Positions 28,889 through 40,822 are shown, counted from the stretch's first letter. The stretch is 64,000 bases of DNA from Streptomyces sp. TBY4 (GCF_024213195.1 NZ_JANAVF010000005.1:62001-126000); one strand, 5' to 3'. Made by a program: numbers and translations. The notes: generated by a model from the sequence alone, not told the origin.

Positions 28889-29632
28889 TCAGGACCAGCG
28901 GCCCGTCCGCGCGAGCAGGACCGCCGCGGCGGCCGTGCCCGCCGTCGAGGTGCGCAGGACCGAGCGGCCCAGCCGGTACGGGTGCGCCCCGGCCGCGGCG
29001 AAGGCGGCGAGCTCGTCCGGGGAGACCCCGCCCTCGGGGCCGACGACCAGGACGATGGAGCCGGCGGCGGGCAGTTCCGCGGTGGCCAGCGCGCCCGAGG
29101 GGGCGTCCCGGTCCTCGTGCAGGACCACCGCGAGGTCGGCCTCCGCGAGCAGCGCCGCGACCTGCTTGGTGGACAGCGCCTCCGCGACCTCGGGGAAGCG
29201 GACCCGGCGGGACTGCTTGCCGGACTCCCGGGCTGTGGCCCGCCACTTCGCAAGGGACTTGGCACCCCGGTCGCCCCGCCACTGGGTGATGCAGCGCGAG
29301 GCCTGCCAGGGCACGATCGCGTCGACGCCGGTCTCCGTCATGGTCTCGACGGCGACCTCGCCCCGGTCGCCCTTGGGCAGGGCCTGGACCACGGTGATCC
29401 GGACGTCCGGTTCCGCCTCCTCGAAGACCCCGGACACGGAGACCACGAGGCGGTCCTTGCCCTCGGCGGCCGTCACGACGGCCTCGGCCCAGCCGCCCCG
29501 GCCGTCGGTCAGCACGAGGGCCTCGCCGGGGGCCAGCCGCTTCACGGAGACCGCGTGGCGGCCCTCGGGGCCGTCCAGGACGAACTGCGGCCCCGCGGGC
29601 ACCTTTTCGACCACGAACACCGGGGCGGTCAT
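28889..29632 (-). CDS. rsmE: 16S rRNA m3U1498 methyltransferase RsmE
   Basis: SAM-dependent SPOUT enzyme that methylates U1498 of 16S rRNA. 247 aa. An N-terminal PUA-like RNA-binding domain (1-about 75) precedes the knotted SPOUT domain with IVLVVGPEGGVSPDEL and LGRSVLRTSTAGTAAAAVL. The ATG at 29632 overlaps the stop of the upstream NMO gene by 4 nt. Confidence 0.95.
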   Translation of the reverse strand: MTAPVFVVEKVPAGPQFVLDGPEGRHAVSVKRLAPGEALVLTDGRGGWAEAVVTAAEGKDRLVVSVSGVFEEAEPDVRITVVQALPKGDRGEVAVETMTETGVDAIVPWQASRCITQWRGDRGAKSLAKWRATARESGKQSRRVRFPEVAEALSTKQVAALLAEADLAVVLHEDRDAPSGALATAELPAAGSIVLVVGPEGGVSPDELAAFAAAGAHPYRLGRSVLRTSTAGTAAAAVLLARTGRWS

Positions 29633-30732
29633 GACGCACTCCTCATCTGCATTGCCTTCAACGCGTTCTGTGCCGCGCCGAGTTCCGCCGCGAGCACCTC
29701 CACCAGTTCCCCCGCGGGCAGCGCCCTCGCCAGCCGGTGCCCCTGGCCCGCCCACAGCGCCATGCCCTGCGGGTCCCCGGCCGCGGCGGCGGCCTTGCGC
29801 AGCGGCGCGGTCAGGTGGTGGACCTGCGGGTACGCGGCCGGGGCGTACGGGCCGTGCTCGCGCATGAACCGGTTGACCAGTCCGCGGGCCGGCCGTCCCG
29901 AGAAGGCCCGGGTCAGCTCGGTGCGGACGAACAGCGGGTCGGTCAGCGCCTTCTTGTGCAGGGGGTGCGCGCCGGACTCCGGGCAGGCCAGGAAGGCCGT
30001 GCCGAGCTGCGCGGCCTCCGCTCCGGCGGCGAGCAGCGCGGCGATCTGCGATCCGCGCATCAGGCCGCCCGCCGCGATGATCGGGAGGGCCACCGCTTCG
30101 CGCACCTGCGCGACGAGCGCGAGCAGGCCGACTCCGGCGGTGCCGTCGCCCTGCGGGTCGTCGCGGTGGGTGCCCTGGTGGCCGCCCGCCTCCACGCCCT
30201 GGACGCAGACGGCGTCGGCGCCGGCCGCCTGGGCGGCGCGGGCCTCCTCTACGGAGGTGACGGTGGCGATCGTGTACGTACCGACCTTGCGCAGGCAGGT
30301 GAAGGCGGCGGGCGAAGGCAGGCCGAAGGTGAAGGAGACCACGGGTACCGGGTCTTCGATGAGAATGGCCAGTTTGGCGTCGTAGCCGTCGTCGCTGGTG
30401 CCGATGATGTCCTCGTCCGCGAGGGAGATCCCGTACCAGGCGGCCTCGTTGGCCAGGTGTCCGCGGTAGACCTCTAGGGCGGCCGGGTCCGCGTGGGAGG
30501 ACTGCGGCAGGAAGAGGTTGACGCCGAAGGGGCGGCGGGTGAGCGCGCGCAGCCGCTTGATCTCCTGGTACATGCCGTCGGCGGTCTTGTAGCCGCCGGC
30601 GAGGAAGCCCAGTCCGCCCGCTTCGCACACGGCGGCCGCGAGCGGCGGGCAGGACGCGCCACCCGCCATGGGCGCCTGCACGATCGGCGGGTACGCGAAG
30701 AGACCGTTCGGTGCGGAGGACATGAGCTGCAT
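29629..30732 (-). CDS. Nitronate monooxygenase family (FMN) protein
   Basis: 367-aa TIM-barrel flavoprotein of the NMO/2-nitropropane dioxygenase family. VQAPMAGGASCPPLAAAV at the start and AAGADAVCVQGVEAGGHQG plus PIIAAGGLMRGSQIAALLAAGAEAAQLGTAFL carry the FMN-phosphate-binding loops. Physiological substrate is probably a nitronate, but this is unproven. Start could be 30732 or the inner ATG at 30723. Translationally coupled to rsmE. Confidence 0.9.
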   Translation of the reverse strand: MQLMSSAPNGLFAYPPIVQAPMAGGASCPPLAAAVCEAGGLGFLAGGYKTADGMYQEIKRLRALTRRPFGVNLFLPQSSHADPAALEVYRGHLANEAAWYGISLADEDIIGTSDDGYDAKLAILIEDPVPVVSFTFGLPSPAAFTCLRKVGTYTIATVTSVEEARAAQAAGADAVCVQGVEAGGHQGTHRDDPQGDGTAGVGLLALVAQVREAVALPIIAAGGLMRGSQIAALLAAGAEAAQLGTAFLACPESGAHPLHKKALTDPLFVRTELTRAFSGRPARGLVNRFMREHGPYAPAAYPQVHHLTAPLRKAAAAAGDPQGMALWAGQGHRLARALPAGELVEVLAAELGAAQNALKAMQMRSAS

Positions 30733-30836
30733 CGTGCCATGTCCCGCTCACGGGGCCGAATCACGGCATTCGCCTGGCATAGTCCCTTCACCGGGGTGCC
30801 CGAATACCGCTGCCGCCCCGCCGCCCCGCATGCCGC

Positions 30837-30870
30837 GAGCCCGGCCCGGGGTCGTCCCCGGACCGGGCTC
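30837..30870 (-). terminator. Hairpin terminator of the hrcA-dnaJ operon
   Basis: 15-bp arms (30837-30851 and 30856-30870) with one mismatch, 45 nt beyond the dnaJ stop. Confidence 0.8.
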
Positions 30871-30914
30871 GCCGGTGTTCTCGTACGGTGCTCAGCGCCC
30901 GTCGAATGCCTCGC

Positions 30915-32051
30915 TCAGCGCCCGTTGAAGGCGTCCTTCAGGCGGCTGAACAGGCCCTGCTGGCCCGGCGCGAACTGCCCGGTCGGGCGCTCCTCGCCGC
31001 GCAGCTTCGCGAGCTGGCGCAGCAGCTCCTCCTGCTGGGCGTCCAGCTTGCCGGGGGTGGTGACCTCGACGTGGACGATCAGGTCGCCGCGGCCGCCGCC
31101 GCGCAGGTGCGTGACGCCCCGGCCGTGCAGCGGGATCGCCTGGCCGGACTGGGTGCCCGGACGGATGTCGATCTCCTCGAGGCCGTCCAGCGTCTCCAGC
31201 GGGCACTTGGTGCCCAGGGCCGCCGCGGTCATCGGGATGGTGACCGTGCAGTGCAGGTCGTCCCCGCGCCGCTGGAAGGTCGGGTGCGGCAGCTCGTGGA
31301 TCTCCACGTACAGGTCGCCTGCGGGGCCGCCGCCGGGGCCGACCTCGCCCTCGCCCGCGAGCTGGATCCGGGTGCCGTTCTCGACGCCCGCCGGGATCTT
31401 GACCGTGAGGCTGCGGCGGGAGCGGACCCGGCCGTCGCCCGCGCACTCGGGGCACGGGGTCGGGACCACGGTGCCGAAGCCCTGGCACTGCGGGCAGGGG
31501 CGCGAGGTCATGACCTGGCCCAGGAAGGACCGGGTGACCTGCGAGACCTCACCGCGGCCGCGGCACATGTCGCACGTCTGCGCCGAGGTGCCGGGGGCGG
31601 CGCCCTCACCGGAGCAGGTGGTGCAGACGACGGCCGTGTCGACCTGGATGTCCTTGGTCGTGCCGAAGGCCGCCTCGTCCAGTTCCAGGTCGAGGCGGAT
31701 CATGGCGTCCTGGCCGCGGCGGGTCCGCGAGCGCGGTCCGCGCTGCGAGGACTGGCCGAAGAAGGCGTCCATGATGTCGGAGAAGTTGCCGAAGCCGCCC
31801 GCGCCGAAGCCGCCGGCCCCGCCGCCGCCCGAGGAGGACAGCGGGTCGCCGCCGAGGTCGAAGACCTGCTTCTTCTGCGGGTCCGAGAGGACCTCGTAGG
31901 CGGCGTTGATCTCCTTGAAACGCTCTTGCGTCTTGGGATCGGGGTTCACATCCGGGTGCAGCTCGCGCGCGAGCCGCCGGAATGCCTTCTTGATCTCGTC
32001 CTGCGATGCGTCGCGGCGCACGCCGAGAACGGCGTAGTAGTCCGTGGCCAC
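30915..32051 (-). CDS. dnaJ2: Chaperone DnaJ (DnaJ2)
   Basis: Co-chaperone that stimulates DnaK and delivers clients. 378 aa. J domain with HPD at 32-34; Gly/Phe-rich linker about 72-95; four CxxCxGxG zinc repeats (CTTCSGEG, CDMCRGRG, CPQCQGFG, CPECAGDG); then the C-terminal client-binding domains. GTG start at 32051, directly abutting the hrcA stop. The hrcA-linked copy is the DnaJ2 type, distinct from the one beside dnaK, and is under CIRCE control here. Confidence 0.95.
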   Translation of the reverse strand: MATDYYAVLGVRRDASQDEIKKAFRRLARELHPDVNPDPKTQERFKEINAAYEVLSDPQKKQVFDLGGDPLSSSGGGGAGGFGAGGFGNFSDIMDAFFGQSSQRGPRSRTRRGQDAMIRLDLELDEAAFGTTKDIQVDTAVVCTTCSGEGAAPGTSAQTCDMCRGRGEVSQVTRSFLGQVMTSRPCPQCQGFGTVVPTPCPECAGDGRVRSRRSLTVKIPAGVENGTRIQLAGEGEVGPGGGPAGDLYVEIHELPHPTFQRRGDDLHCTVTIPMTAAALGTKCPLETLDGLEEIDIRPGTQSGQAIPLHGRGVTHLRGGGRGDLIVHVEVTTPGKLDAQQEELLRQLAKLRGEERPTGQFAPGQQGLFSRLKDAFNGR

Positions 32052-33068
32052 TTACGACTCCGCCAGGATCTGTCCGACGTAACGTGCCACTGCGCGTACC
32101 GCTCCCATCGTTCCGGGGTAGTCCATGCGGGTCGGTCCGACCACGCCGAGTTTGGCGACTGCTTCGCCGCCCGAACCGTAGCCGACCGAGACGACGGACG
32201 TGGAGTTCAGTCCCTCGTAGGCGTTCTCGTGCCCGATCTTTACGGCCATTCCCGACTCATTGGCCTCGCCGAGCAGCTTGAGGAGCACGACCTGCTCCTC
32301 CAGCGCTTCGAGCACCGGCCTGATCGTCAGGGGAAAATCGTGTCCGAAGCGGGTGAGGTTGGCGGTGCCGCCGATCATCAGCCGCTCCTCCGCCTCCTCG
32401 ACCAGCGTTTCGAGGAGGGTGTCGAGGACGGCACGCACCGTCACCCGGTCCTCGGTCTCGAAGGACTCCGGAAGGTCCTTCACCAGCGGCGGCACGTCGG
32501 TGAACCGGCGGCCGACGACACGGCTGTTGAGGCGCGCCCGCAGGTCCGCGAGCGAGGTGTCCGCGAAGGGGGTCTGGCAGTCGACGAGCCGCTGCTCGAC
32601 CCGGCCGGTGTCCGTGATGAGGACGAGCATCAGGCGGGCCGGGGCCAGCGAGAGCAGTTCCACGTGCCGGACGGTGGACCGGGTCAGCGACGGGTACTGG
32701 ACGACGGCGACCTGCCGGGTGAGCTGCGCGAGCAGCCGCACCGTACGGCCGACGACGTCGTCGAGGTCCACGGCCCCGTCGAGGAAGTTCTGGATGGCCC
32801 GGCGCTCGGGCGTCGACAGCGGTTTGACCCCCGCCAGCTTGTCGACGAAGAGGCGGTAGCCCTTGTCGGTGGGGATCCGGCCGGCGCTGGTGTGGGGCTG
32901 GGCGATGTAGCCCTCGTCCTCCAGCACGGCCATGTCGTTGCGCACGGTGGCGGGCGAGACGCCGAGCCGGTGCCGCTCGGTGAGCGCCTTGGAGCCGACC
33001 GGCTCCTCCGTCCCGACGTAGTCCTGGACGATGGCGCGCAGCACTTCGAGTCTGCGTTCGCTGAGCAT
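32052..33068 (-). CDS. hrcA: Heat-inducible repressor HrcA
   Basis: Represses heat-shock genes by binding CIRCE; its activity depends on GroEL. 338 aa: N-terminal winged helix ([17 protein letters not shown]...[30 protein letters not shown]) and a long GAF-like dimer domain. ATG at 33068 chosen because GGAGG lies 8 nt upstream. A CIRCE element at 33138-33164 precedes it, so it represses its own operon with dnaJ2. Confidence 0.96.
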   Translation of the reverse strand: MLSERRLEVLRAIVQDYVGTEEPVGSKALTERHRLGVSPATVRNDMAVLEDEGYIAQPHTSAGRIPTDKGYRLFVDKLAGVKPLSTPERRAIQNFLDGAVDLDDVVGRTVRLLAQLTRQVAVVQYPSLTRSTVRHVELLSLAPARLMLVLITDTGRVEQRLVDCQTPFADTSLADLRARLNSRVVGRRFTDVPPLVKDLPESFETEDRVTVRAVLDTLLETLVEEAEERLMIGGTANLTRFGHDFPLTIRPVLEALEEQVVLLKLLGEANESGMAVKIGHENAYEGLNSTSVVSVGYGSGGEAVAKLGVVGPTRMDYPGTMGAVRAVARYVGQILAES

Positions 33069-33137
33069 CGCGCACACCTCCATCGTTTCCGTCGGTCACC
33101 GAGACTCGTGGTCGAGCCTCTTCGCTGGCGCTCTTCG

Positions 33138-33164
33138 CTGGCACTCTGAGCGTTCGAGTGCCAG
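33138..33164. promoter_or_regulatory. CIRCE operator (HrcA-binding site)
   Basis: CTGGCACTC (33138-33146), a 9-nt spacer and GAGTGCCAG (33156-33164) form a perfect 9-9-9 inverted repeat matching CIRCE, 70 nt upstream of hrcA. Confidence 0.95.
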
Positions 33165-33224
33165 AGATCCCCCGGTCAGTGTACGGCGGGGTGGTACGCC
33201 CCTAGCAAGGGCGGCCCGCCAAGG

Positions 33225-33230
33225 TAGCGT
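33225..33230 (+). promoter_or_regulatory. -10 element, leaderless promoter of the MBL gene
   Basis: TAGCGT lies 6 nt before the ATG at 33237, with no Shine-Dalgarno. Confidence 0.5.
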
Positions 33231-33236
33231 CGCGGT

Positions 33237-33962
33237 ATGGACGTGCGTTGGGAAGAGGCGGGCTGGGAACGGCTCACCGAACGGGCCGGCCGCAAGCGCC
33301 TGCCGGTGTGGGACTGCACCGTGGGACTGGTGGTGGGCGAGGATTCGGCCCTTCTGATCGACCCCGGTTCCTCCCTGCGGGAAGGCGCGCTGGTGCGGGC
33401 CGAGGCGGAGCGGCTGGCGGGCCGGCGCGTGACTCATCTCGCATTCACACACGGACATTTCGACCACGTACTGGGCGGTGCGGCCTTCGCGGGGGCGGAG
33501 GTCTACGGTCCGGTCGGGCTGGACGCCCTGCTCTCCACGAGCCGGGACGAGCTGCGGGCCGACGCAGTCCGGCACGGCCTGGCGGAGGCCGAGGCCGCCG
33601 AGGCGGCGGACCTCCTGGTGGTCCCCCGGCACCTGGTGTCGGGCGAGTGGACACTCGACCTGGGCGGGGTGCAGGTGCTGCTGGCGAACGTGGGCCCGGG
33701 CCACACCCGGCACGACCTGGCCGCCTTCGTGCCCGGCACCCGCGAGGTGGTCTTCTGCGGCGACCTGGTCGAGGAATCGGGCGAGCCGCAGGCGGGCCCG
33801 GACGCGGTGCCCCGGCAGTGGCCGGCGGCCCTGGACCGGCTCCTCTCCCTGGGCGGGGACGACGCTCTGTACGTGCCGGGTCACGGAGCGGTGGTCGACG
33901 CGGCCTTCGTGCGTGCCCAACGCGACACACTGGCGGCCCGTTCCGGCGTGTCGGGCACCTGA
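33237..33962 (+). CDS. MBL-fold metallohydrolase
   Basis: 241 aa. The zinc motif THGHFDH has H72, H74, D76 and H77; further ligands lie in NVGPGHTRHD, FCGDLVE and VPGHGAVVD. The pattern is that of a glyoxalase II/beta-lactamase-like hydrolase, substrate unknown. It is divergent from hrcA across the CIRCE element, is probably leaderless, and is followed 28 nt later by the DUF3097 gene. Confidence 0.87.
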   Translation: MDVRWEEAGWERLTERAGRKRLPVWDCTVGLVVGEDSALLIDPGSSLREGALVRAEAERLAGRRVTHLAFTHGHFDHVLGGAAFAGAEVYGPVGLDALLSTSRDELRADAVRHGLAEAEAAEAADLLVVPRHLVSGEWTLDLGGVQVLLANVGPGHTRHDLAAFVPGTREVVFCGDLVEESGEPQAGPDAVPRQWPAALDRLLSLGGDDALYVPGHGAVVDAAFVRAQRDTLAARSGVSGT

Positions 33963-33977
33963 GGCGGCCCGCTCTCC

Positions 33978-33983
33978 TACCCT
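33978..33983 (+). promoter_or_regulatory. -10 element, leaderless promoter of the DUF3097 gene
   Basis: TACCCT lies 7 nt before the ATG at 33991. Confidence 0.5.
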
Positions 33984-33990
33984 CGGCCGG

Positions 33991-34788
33991 ATGCGCGAGT
34001 ACTCCCCCGACCTGACCCCGCAGTGGAAGCGTGCCAAGCCCGTCCCCGAGGTGCCGGCCGATGCCGATCTGGTGGTCGAGGTGGCGGGTACGGACTTCTG
34101 CGGCGCGGTGGTGGCCTGCGAGGCGGGCACGGTCACCCTGGAGGACCGTTTCGGCAAGCGCCGCGTCTTCCCCCTCGAACCCCGCGGCTTCCTCCTGGAC
34201 GGCGCGGTGGTGACCCTGACCCGCCCGCCCCGGGGCCCCGCCGCCCCGGCCCGTACCGCCTCCGGCTCCCTCGCCGTCCCCGGGGCGCGGGCCCGGGTGG
34301 CCCGGGCGGGCCGGATCTACGTGGAGGGCCGCCACGACGCCGAACTCGTCGAACGGGTCTGGGGCGACGACCTGCGGATCGAGGGCGTGGTCGTGGAGTA
34401 CCTGGAGGGCATCGACGACCTCCCGTCGGTGGTCGCGGACTTCGCCCCCGCGGCCGACGCCCGCCTCGGCATCCTGGTGGACCACCTGCTCCCGGGCACG
34501 AAGGAGTCCCGCATCGCGGCCTCCGTAACCTCCCCGCACGTCCTGATCGTGGGCCACCCCTACGTGGACGTCTGGCAGGCGGTGAAGCCGTCCGCCCTCG
34601 GCATCCCCGCCTGGCCGGTGATCCCGCCGGGCCAGGACTGGAAGACGGGCATCTGCCGCGCCCTGGGCTGGCCGGAGAACACCGGGGCCGCCTGGCAGCA
34701 CATCCTGTCGCGCGTGACCTCGTACAAGGACCTGGAGCCGACCCTCCTGGGCGCGGTGGAGCACCTGATCGACCACGTGACGGCGTAA
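33991..34788 (+). CDS. DUF3097 family protein
   Basis: 265-aa actinobacterial protein of unknown function. A small beta-rich N-terminal domain (about 25-75, FCGAVVACEAGTVTLEDRFGKRR) is followed by a larger domain with RIYVEGRHDAELVERVWG and GILVDHLLPGTKESRIA. The phrase VEGRHDAELVE recalls Toprim-like nucleotidyl-transfer folds, which is a guess. It could be cotranscribed with the MBL gene (28-nt gap) but also has its own TACCCT box. Confidence 0.82.
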   Translation: MREYSPDLTPQWKRAKPVPEVPADADLVVEVAGTDFCGAVVACEAGTVTLEDRFGKRRVFPLEPRGFLLDGAVVTLTRPPRGPAAPARTASGSLAVPGARARVARAGRIYVEGRHDAELVERVWGDDLRIEGVVVEYLEGIDDLPSVVADFAPAADARLGILVDHLLPGTKESRIAASVTSPHVLIVGHPYVDVWQAVKPSALGIPAWPVIPPGQDWKTGICRALGWPENTGAAWQHILSRVTSYKDLEPTLLGAVEHLIDHVTA

Positions 34789-34800
34789 CCCTGCGGGGCT

Positions 34801-34991
34801 GTCCCCTACCCGCCCTTCCACCGTTCCCCGGGCTGAGCCCGGACCCCCCTGGGGCTCCGCCCCAGACCCCGCGCCTCAAACGCCGGCGAGGCTGGATGAT
34901 GCCGCGCAGCGGCATTTTCAGCCCGTCCGGCGTTTGAGGACCGGGGTCCGGGGCGGAGCCCCGGGGAACGGGCGAAGGGCGGGTAGGGGAC
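34801..34991. repeat. Composite palindromic intergenic repeat, copy d
   Basis: Starts CCCCTACCCGCCCTTCCACC and ends with its inverse; internal CTCAAACGCCGGCGAGGCTG and CCCGTCCGGCGTTTGAGG modules. Lies between the convergent DUF3097 and hemW genes. Confidence 0.9.
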
Positions 34992-35026
34992 CTCGCCCCG
35001 CAGGGCAGCCCCCACCCCGGACGGGG

Positions 35027-36259
35027 TCAGTCGACCAGGTCGCGGACCACCGCGTCGGCCAGGAGCCGCCCGCGCAGGGTCAGGACGGCCCTGCCGTCCG
35101 CGTACGGGCCCGCTTCGAGGAGCCCGTCCGCCAGGGCCCGCCCGGCCGCGGCAAGCCCCGCAGGGGCCAGCAGCGACAGCGGAACCCCGTCCACCAGCCG
35201 CAGCTCAAGCAGGATCCGCTCCACCCGCCGGTCCTCCGAGGACAAGAGCTCCCGCCCCGCCCCGGGCGACCGACCTTCGGCCAAGGCCGCCGCGTAGGCG
35301 CCGGGATGCTTCACGTTCCACCACCGCACCCCGCCCACGTGCGAGTGGGCTCCGGGTCCGGCGCCCCACCAGTCGGCCCCGCGCCAGTACAGCTCGTTGT
35401 GCAGGCACCGCCCGGCCTCGGAGGCGGCCCAGTTCGAGACCTCGTACCAGGAGTACCCCGCCTCGGCCATCACCGCGTCGAGGATCAGGTACCGGTCCGC
35501 GTGGACGTCGTCGTCCGTCATCGGGACCTCGCCCCGCCGGATCCGCCGCGCGAGCTGGGTGCCCTCCTCCACGATCAGTGCGTACGCGCTGATGTGGTCG
35601 GGCCCGGCCCCCAGGGCCGCCGACAGCGAGGCCCGCCAGTCCTCGTCGGACTCCCCGGGCGTCCCGTAGATCAGGTCCAGGTTCACGTGCTCGAAGCCCG
35701 CCGCCCGCGCCTCCGCGACGCACGCCTCCGGCCGCCCGGGGGTGTGCGTGCGGTCCAGCACCTTCAGGACGTGCTGCCTGGCGCTCTGCATGCCGAAGGA
35801 GATCCGGTTGAAGCCTCCCGCGCGCAGCTCCGCGAGGTACTCCGGGTTCACCGACTCCGGATTGGCCTCGGTGGTGACCTCGGCGTCCTCGGCCAGCCCG
35901 AATTCCTCGCGGATCGCCGCGAGCATCCGTACGAGGTCGCCGGCGGGCAGCAGGGTCGGCGTGCCGCCGCCCACGAAGACGGTCCGTACGGCCCTGGGAT
36001 CGTCGCCCAGCACCTTCCGCGCCAGCCTGATCTCGTCGATCAGGGTGTCGGCGTAGTTCTCGCGGGAGGCGAGCACGCCGCCGGTGCCCCGCAGCTCGGT
36101 GGCCGTGTAGGTGTTGAAGTCGCAGTACCCGCAGCGGGTGGCGCAGTACGGAACGTGCAGGTAGAACCCGAGCGGCCGCTCCCCGGCTCCCGCCAGGGCG
36201 TGGAGCGGCAGCGAGCCGTCTTCGGGCATGGGTTCACCGTCGGGCAGTGCGGAAGGCAT
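35027..36259 (-). CDS. hemW: Heme chaperone HemW (radical SAM, HemN-like)
   Basis: 410 aa. The radical-SAM 4Fe-4S motif is C39xxxC43xxC46 in YCATRCGYCDF, followed by FVGGGTPTLL and the ISFGMQS strand; the C-terminal HemN domain is present. HemW proteins carry heme to target enzymes and are often mis-named coproporphyrinogen III oxidase. The ATG at 36259 is chosen; GACAAT lies 6 nt upstream, so the mRNA may be leaderless. Confidence 0.9.
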   Translation of the reverse strand: MPSALPDGEPMPEDGSLPLHALAGAGERPLGFYLHVPYCATRCGYCDFNTYTATELRGTGGVLASRENYADTLIDEIRLARKVLGDDPRAVRTVFVGGGTPTLLPAGDLVRMLAAIREEFGLAEDAEVTTEANPESVNPEYLAELRAGGFNRISFGMQSARQHVLKVLDRTHTPGRPEACVAEARAAGFEHVNLDLIYGTPGESDEDWRASLSAALGAGPDHISAYALIVEEGTQLARRIRRGEVPMTDDDVHADRYLILDAVMAEAGYSWYEVSNWAASEAGRCLHNELYWRGADWWGAGPGAHSHVGGVRWWNVKHPGAYAAALAEGRSPGAGRELLSSEDRRVERILLELRLVDGVPLSLLAPAGLAAAGRALADGLLEAGPYADGRAVLTLRGRLLADAVVRDLVD

Positions 36260-36316
36260 GGGCCCATTGTCCCGCACTGCCCCAAGGTCGTTTACGGGCG
36301 CGCGGCGCGCCCGTCG

Positions 36317-38206
<1,890 letters not shown>

Positions 38207-38408
38207 GGACATCCTCCGGACCACGTCGGCAGGGCCTGTTCATCACAGGGGCGGACTGACTGAGTGGTGGGTCAGGGTGGGTGTGGCTGAGTCAGGGCTT
38301 GGCTGTATCCGAGGCCAAAAAACTGGCGAGTAACCAACGAGCATTGATCAGACTAGGGGCCCTCCGCCTGGCGCGTAAGAGGCCCCGGGGCGCCGATTCA
38401 TAACGAAA

Positions 38409-38438
38409 CAGGCCCCCGCGCCGGAGCACGGGGGCCTG
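38409..38438 (-). terminator. Hairpin terminator of lepA
   Basis: Perfect 10-bp arms (38409-38418 and 38429-38438), 10-nt loop, 28 nt beyond the lepA stop, followed by a short run TGTTTCGTTA. Confidence 0.85.
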
Positions 38439-38465
38439 CCTCACATCCGACGGCCGCAGCCGCGG

Positions 38466-40331
38466 CTACTTCTTCTTGCCACCGGACTCGTCGCTGGAGA
38501 GGACGGCGATGAAGGCCTCCTGCGGAACCTCCACGGAGCCGACCATCTTCATGCGCTTCTTGCCCTCCTTCTGCTTCTCCAGCAGCTTCCGCTTGCGAGA
38601 GATGTCACCGCCGTAGCACTTGGCGAGGACGTCCTTGCGGATGGCGCGGATGGTCTCGCGGGCGATGACGCGGGAGCCGACGGCGGCCTGGATCGGGATC
38701 TCGAAGGCCTGCCGCGGGATGAGCTCGCGCAGCTTGGCGACCAGGCGCACGCCGTAGGCGTAGGCGGCGTCCTTGTGGCAGACGGCGGAGAAGGCGTCGA
38801 CCTTGTCGCCGTGCAGCAGGATGTCGACCTTGACCAGGCCGGAGGCCTGCTCGCCGGTGGGCTCGTAGTCCAGGGAGGCGTACCCGCGGGTCTTGGACTT
38901 CAGCTGGTCGAAGAAGTCGAAGACGATCTCCGCGAGCGGGAGCGTGTAGCGGATCTCGACGCGGTCCTCGGAGAGGTAGTCCATCCCGAGGAGCGTGCCG
39001 CGGCGCTGCTGGCAGAGCTCCATGATCGCGCCGATGAACTCGGAGGGCGCGAGCAGGGTGGCCCGTACGACCGGCTCGAACACGTCCCTGATCTTGCCCT
39101 CGGGGAACTCGCTCGGGTTGGTGACGGTGACCTCCTTGCCGTCCTCCAGGACGACGCGGTAGACCACGTTCGGCGCGGTGGCGATCAGGTCGAGGCCGAA
39201 CTCGCGCTCCAGGCGCTCGCGCACCACGTCCAGGTGGAGCAGGCCGAGGAAGCCGACGCGGAAGCCGAAGCCGAGCGCCGCCGAGGTCTCCGGCTCGTAG
39301 ACCAGCGCGGCGTCGTTGAGCTGGAGCTTGTCCAGGGCCTCGCGCAGGTCGGGGTAGTCCGAGCCGTCGAGCGGGTACAGGCCCGAGAAGACCATCGGCT
39401 TCGGGTCCTTGTAGCCGCCGAGGGCCTCGGTCGCGCCGTTGCTCAGGCTGGTGATGGTGTCACCGACCTTGGACTGACGGACGTCCTTCACGCCGGTGAT
39501 GATGTAGCCCACCTCGCCGACGCCGATGCCGTCGGCCGGGGTCATCTCCGGGGAGGAGACGCCGATCTCCAGCAGCTCGTGCGTGGCGCCGGTCGACATC
39601 ATCCGGATGCGCTCGCGCTTGTTGAGCTGGCCGTCGACCACACGCACGTAGGTGACGACACCGCGGTACGAGTCGTAGACCGAGTCGAAGATCATGGCGC
39701 GGGCGGGGGCGTCCTTGGGTCCGACCGGGGCCGGGACCGTGGCGACGATCTTGTCGAGCAGCGCGTCCACGCCGAGACCGGTCTTCGCCGAGACGCGCAG
39801 GACGTCCTCGGGCTGGCAGCCGACCAGGTTCGCGAGCTCCTCGGCGAACTTCTCCGGCTGGGCGGCCGGCAGGTCGATCTTGTTCAGGACCGGGACGATC
39901 GCCAGGTCCTTCTCCATCGCCAGGTACAGGTTGGCGAGGGTCTGCGCCTCGATGCCCTGGGCGGCGTCCACCAGGAGCACCGTGCCCTCACAGGCGGCGA
40001 GGGAGCGCGAGACCTCGTAGGTGAAGTCGACGTGCCCGGGGGTGTCGATCATGTTGAGGACGTGGGTCTTCCCCAGGTCCTCGCCCGTGGTCGGCGCCCA
40101 CGGCAGTCGCACGGCCTGGGACTTGATCGTGATGCCGCGCTCACGCTCGATGTCCATGCGGTCGAGGTACTGGGCGCGCATCTGCCGCGAGTCCACCACA
40201 CCGGTGAGCTGGAGCATCCGGTCGGCAAGGGTCGACTTGCCGTGGTCGATGTGCGCGATGATGCAGAAATTGCGGATCAGCGCCGGGTCGGTACGGCTCG
40301 GCTCGGGCACGTGGCTGGGGATCGCGGGCAC
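38466..40331 (-). CDS. lepA: Elongation factor 4 (LepA)
   Basis: Ribosome-associated translational GTPase that acts in ribosome biogenesis and back-translocation. 621 aa. G1 AHIDHGKST (26-34), G3 DTPGH, G4 NKIDLP, then EF-G-like domains and the LepA-specific C-terminal domain with a [16 protein letters not shown] tail rich in lysine. GTG start at 40331 with AGGACA upstream; the frame is open further but without a ribosome site. Divergent from rpsT, the common Streptomyces arrangement. Confidence 0.96.
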   Translation of the reverse strand: MPAIPSHVPEPSRTDPALIRNFCIIAHIDHGKSTLADRMLQLTGVVDSRQMRAQYLDRMDIERERGITIKSQAVRLPWAPTTGEDLGKTHVLNMIDTPGHVDFTYEVSRSLAACEGTVLLVDAAQGIEAQTLANLYLAMEKDLAIVPVLNKIDLPAAQPEKFAEELANLVGCQPEDVLRVSAKTGLGVDALLDKIVATVPAPVGPKDAPARAMIFDSVYDSYRGVVTYVRVVDGQLNKRERIRMMSTGATHELLEIGVSSPEMTPADGIGVGEVGYIITGVKDVRQSKVGDTITSLSNGATEALGGYKDPKPMVFSGLYPLDGSDYPDLREALDKLQLNDAALVYEPETSAALGFGFRVGFLGLLHLDVVRERLEREFGLDLIATAPNVVYRVVLEDGKEVTVTNPSEFPEGKIRDVFEPVVRATLLAPSEFIGAIMELCQQRRGTLLGMDYLSEDRVEIRYTLPLAEIVFDFFDQLKSKTRGYASLDYEPTGEQASGLVKVDILLHGDKVDAFSAVCHKDAAYAYGVRLVAKLRELIPRQAFEIPIQAAVGSRVIARETIRAIRKDVLAKCYGGDISRKRKLLEKQKEGKKRMKMVGSVEVPQEAFIAVLSSDESGGKKK

Positions 40332-40444
40332 GCAGTGTCCTGATTCTCGGGTCGCAGTCGGAACGAAGTGTGGGCGTCGGTCTGCGCGAAGTCGGATCTG
40401 TACGCAGACTCCCATCGTCCCATGAACCGAAGACTGCGCTCGGT

Positions 40445-40474
40445 TTGGGCCGGTCGGAAGCCACCTGGTAGCCT
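40445..40474 (+). promoter_or_regulatory. Promoter of rpsT
   Basis: TTGGGC (40445-40450), 18-nt spacer, TAGCCT (40469-40474), giving a leader of about 75 nt before the rpsT GTG. A sigma-HrdB-type match. Confidence 0.55.
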
Positions 40475-40555
40475 GAGCAGCTGTGTCTCGTGTGCCCTCT
40501 AGCTCTACGGGACGCAATCCGAAGATCAAATCTCTGAACCTGCAAAGGCTCTTTC

Positions 40556-40822
40556 GTGGCGAACATCAAGTCCCAGGTCAAGCGCAACAAGACGAACGAG
40601 AAGGCTCGCCTTCGCAACAAGGCCGTCAAGTCCTCGCTGAAGACCGCCATCCGCAAGGCCCGTGAGGCCGTCGTCGCCGGTGACGTCGAGAAGGCCACCG
40701 TGGCTTCCCGCGCCGCTTCCCGCGCGCTCGACAAGGCCGTCTCGAAGGGTGTCATCCACAAGAACGCCGCCGCCAACAAGAAGTCGGCGCTGGCGTCCAA
40801 GGTTGCCTCCCTCCAGGGCTGA
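40556..40822 (+). CDS. rpsT: 30S ribosomal protein S20
   Basis: 88-aa basic helical protein that binds 16S rRNA in the 30S body. The N-terminus [21 protein letters not shown] and [13 protein letters not shown], with [19 protein letters not shown], is diagnostic for S20. GTG start at 40556 with AAAGG upstream. Its own promoter and a strong hairpin downstream make it monocistronic. Confidence 0.97.
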   Translation: MANIKSQVKRNKTNEKARLRNKAVKSSLKTAIRKAREAVVAGDVEKATVASRAASRALDKAVSKGVIHKNAAANKKSALASKVASLQG

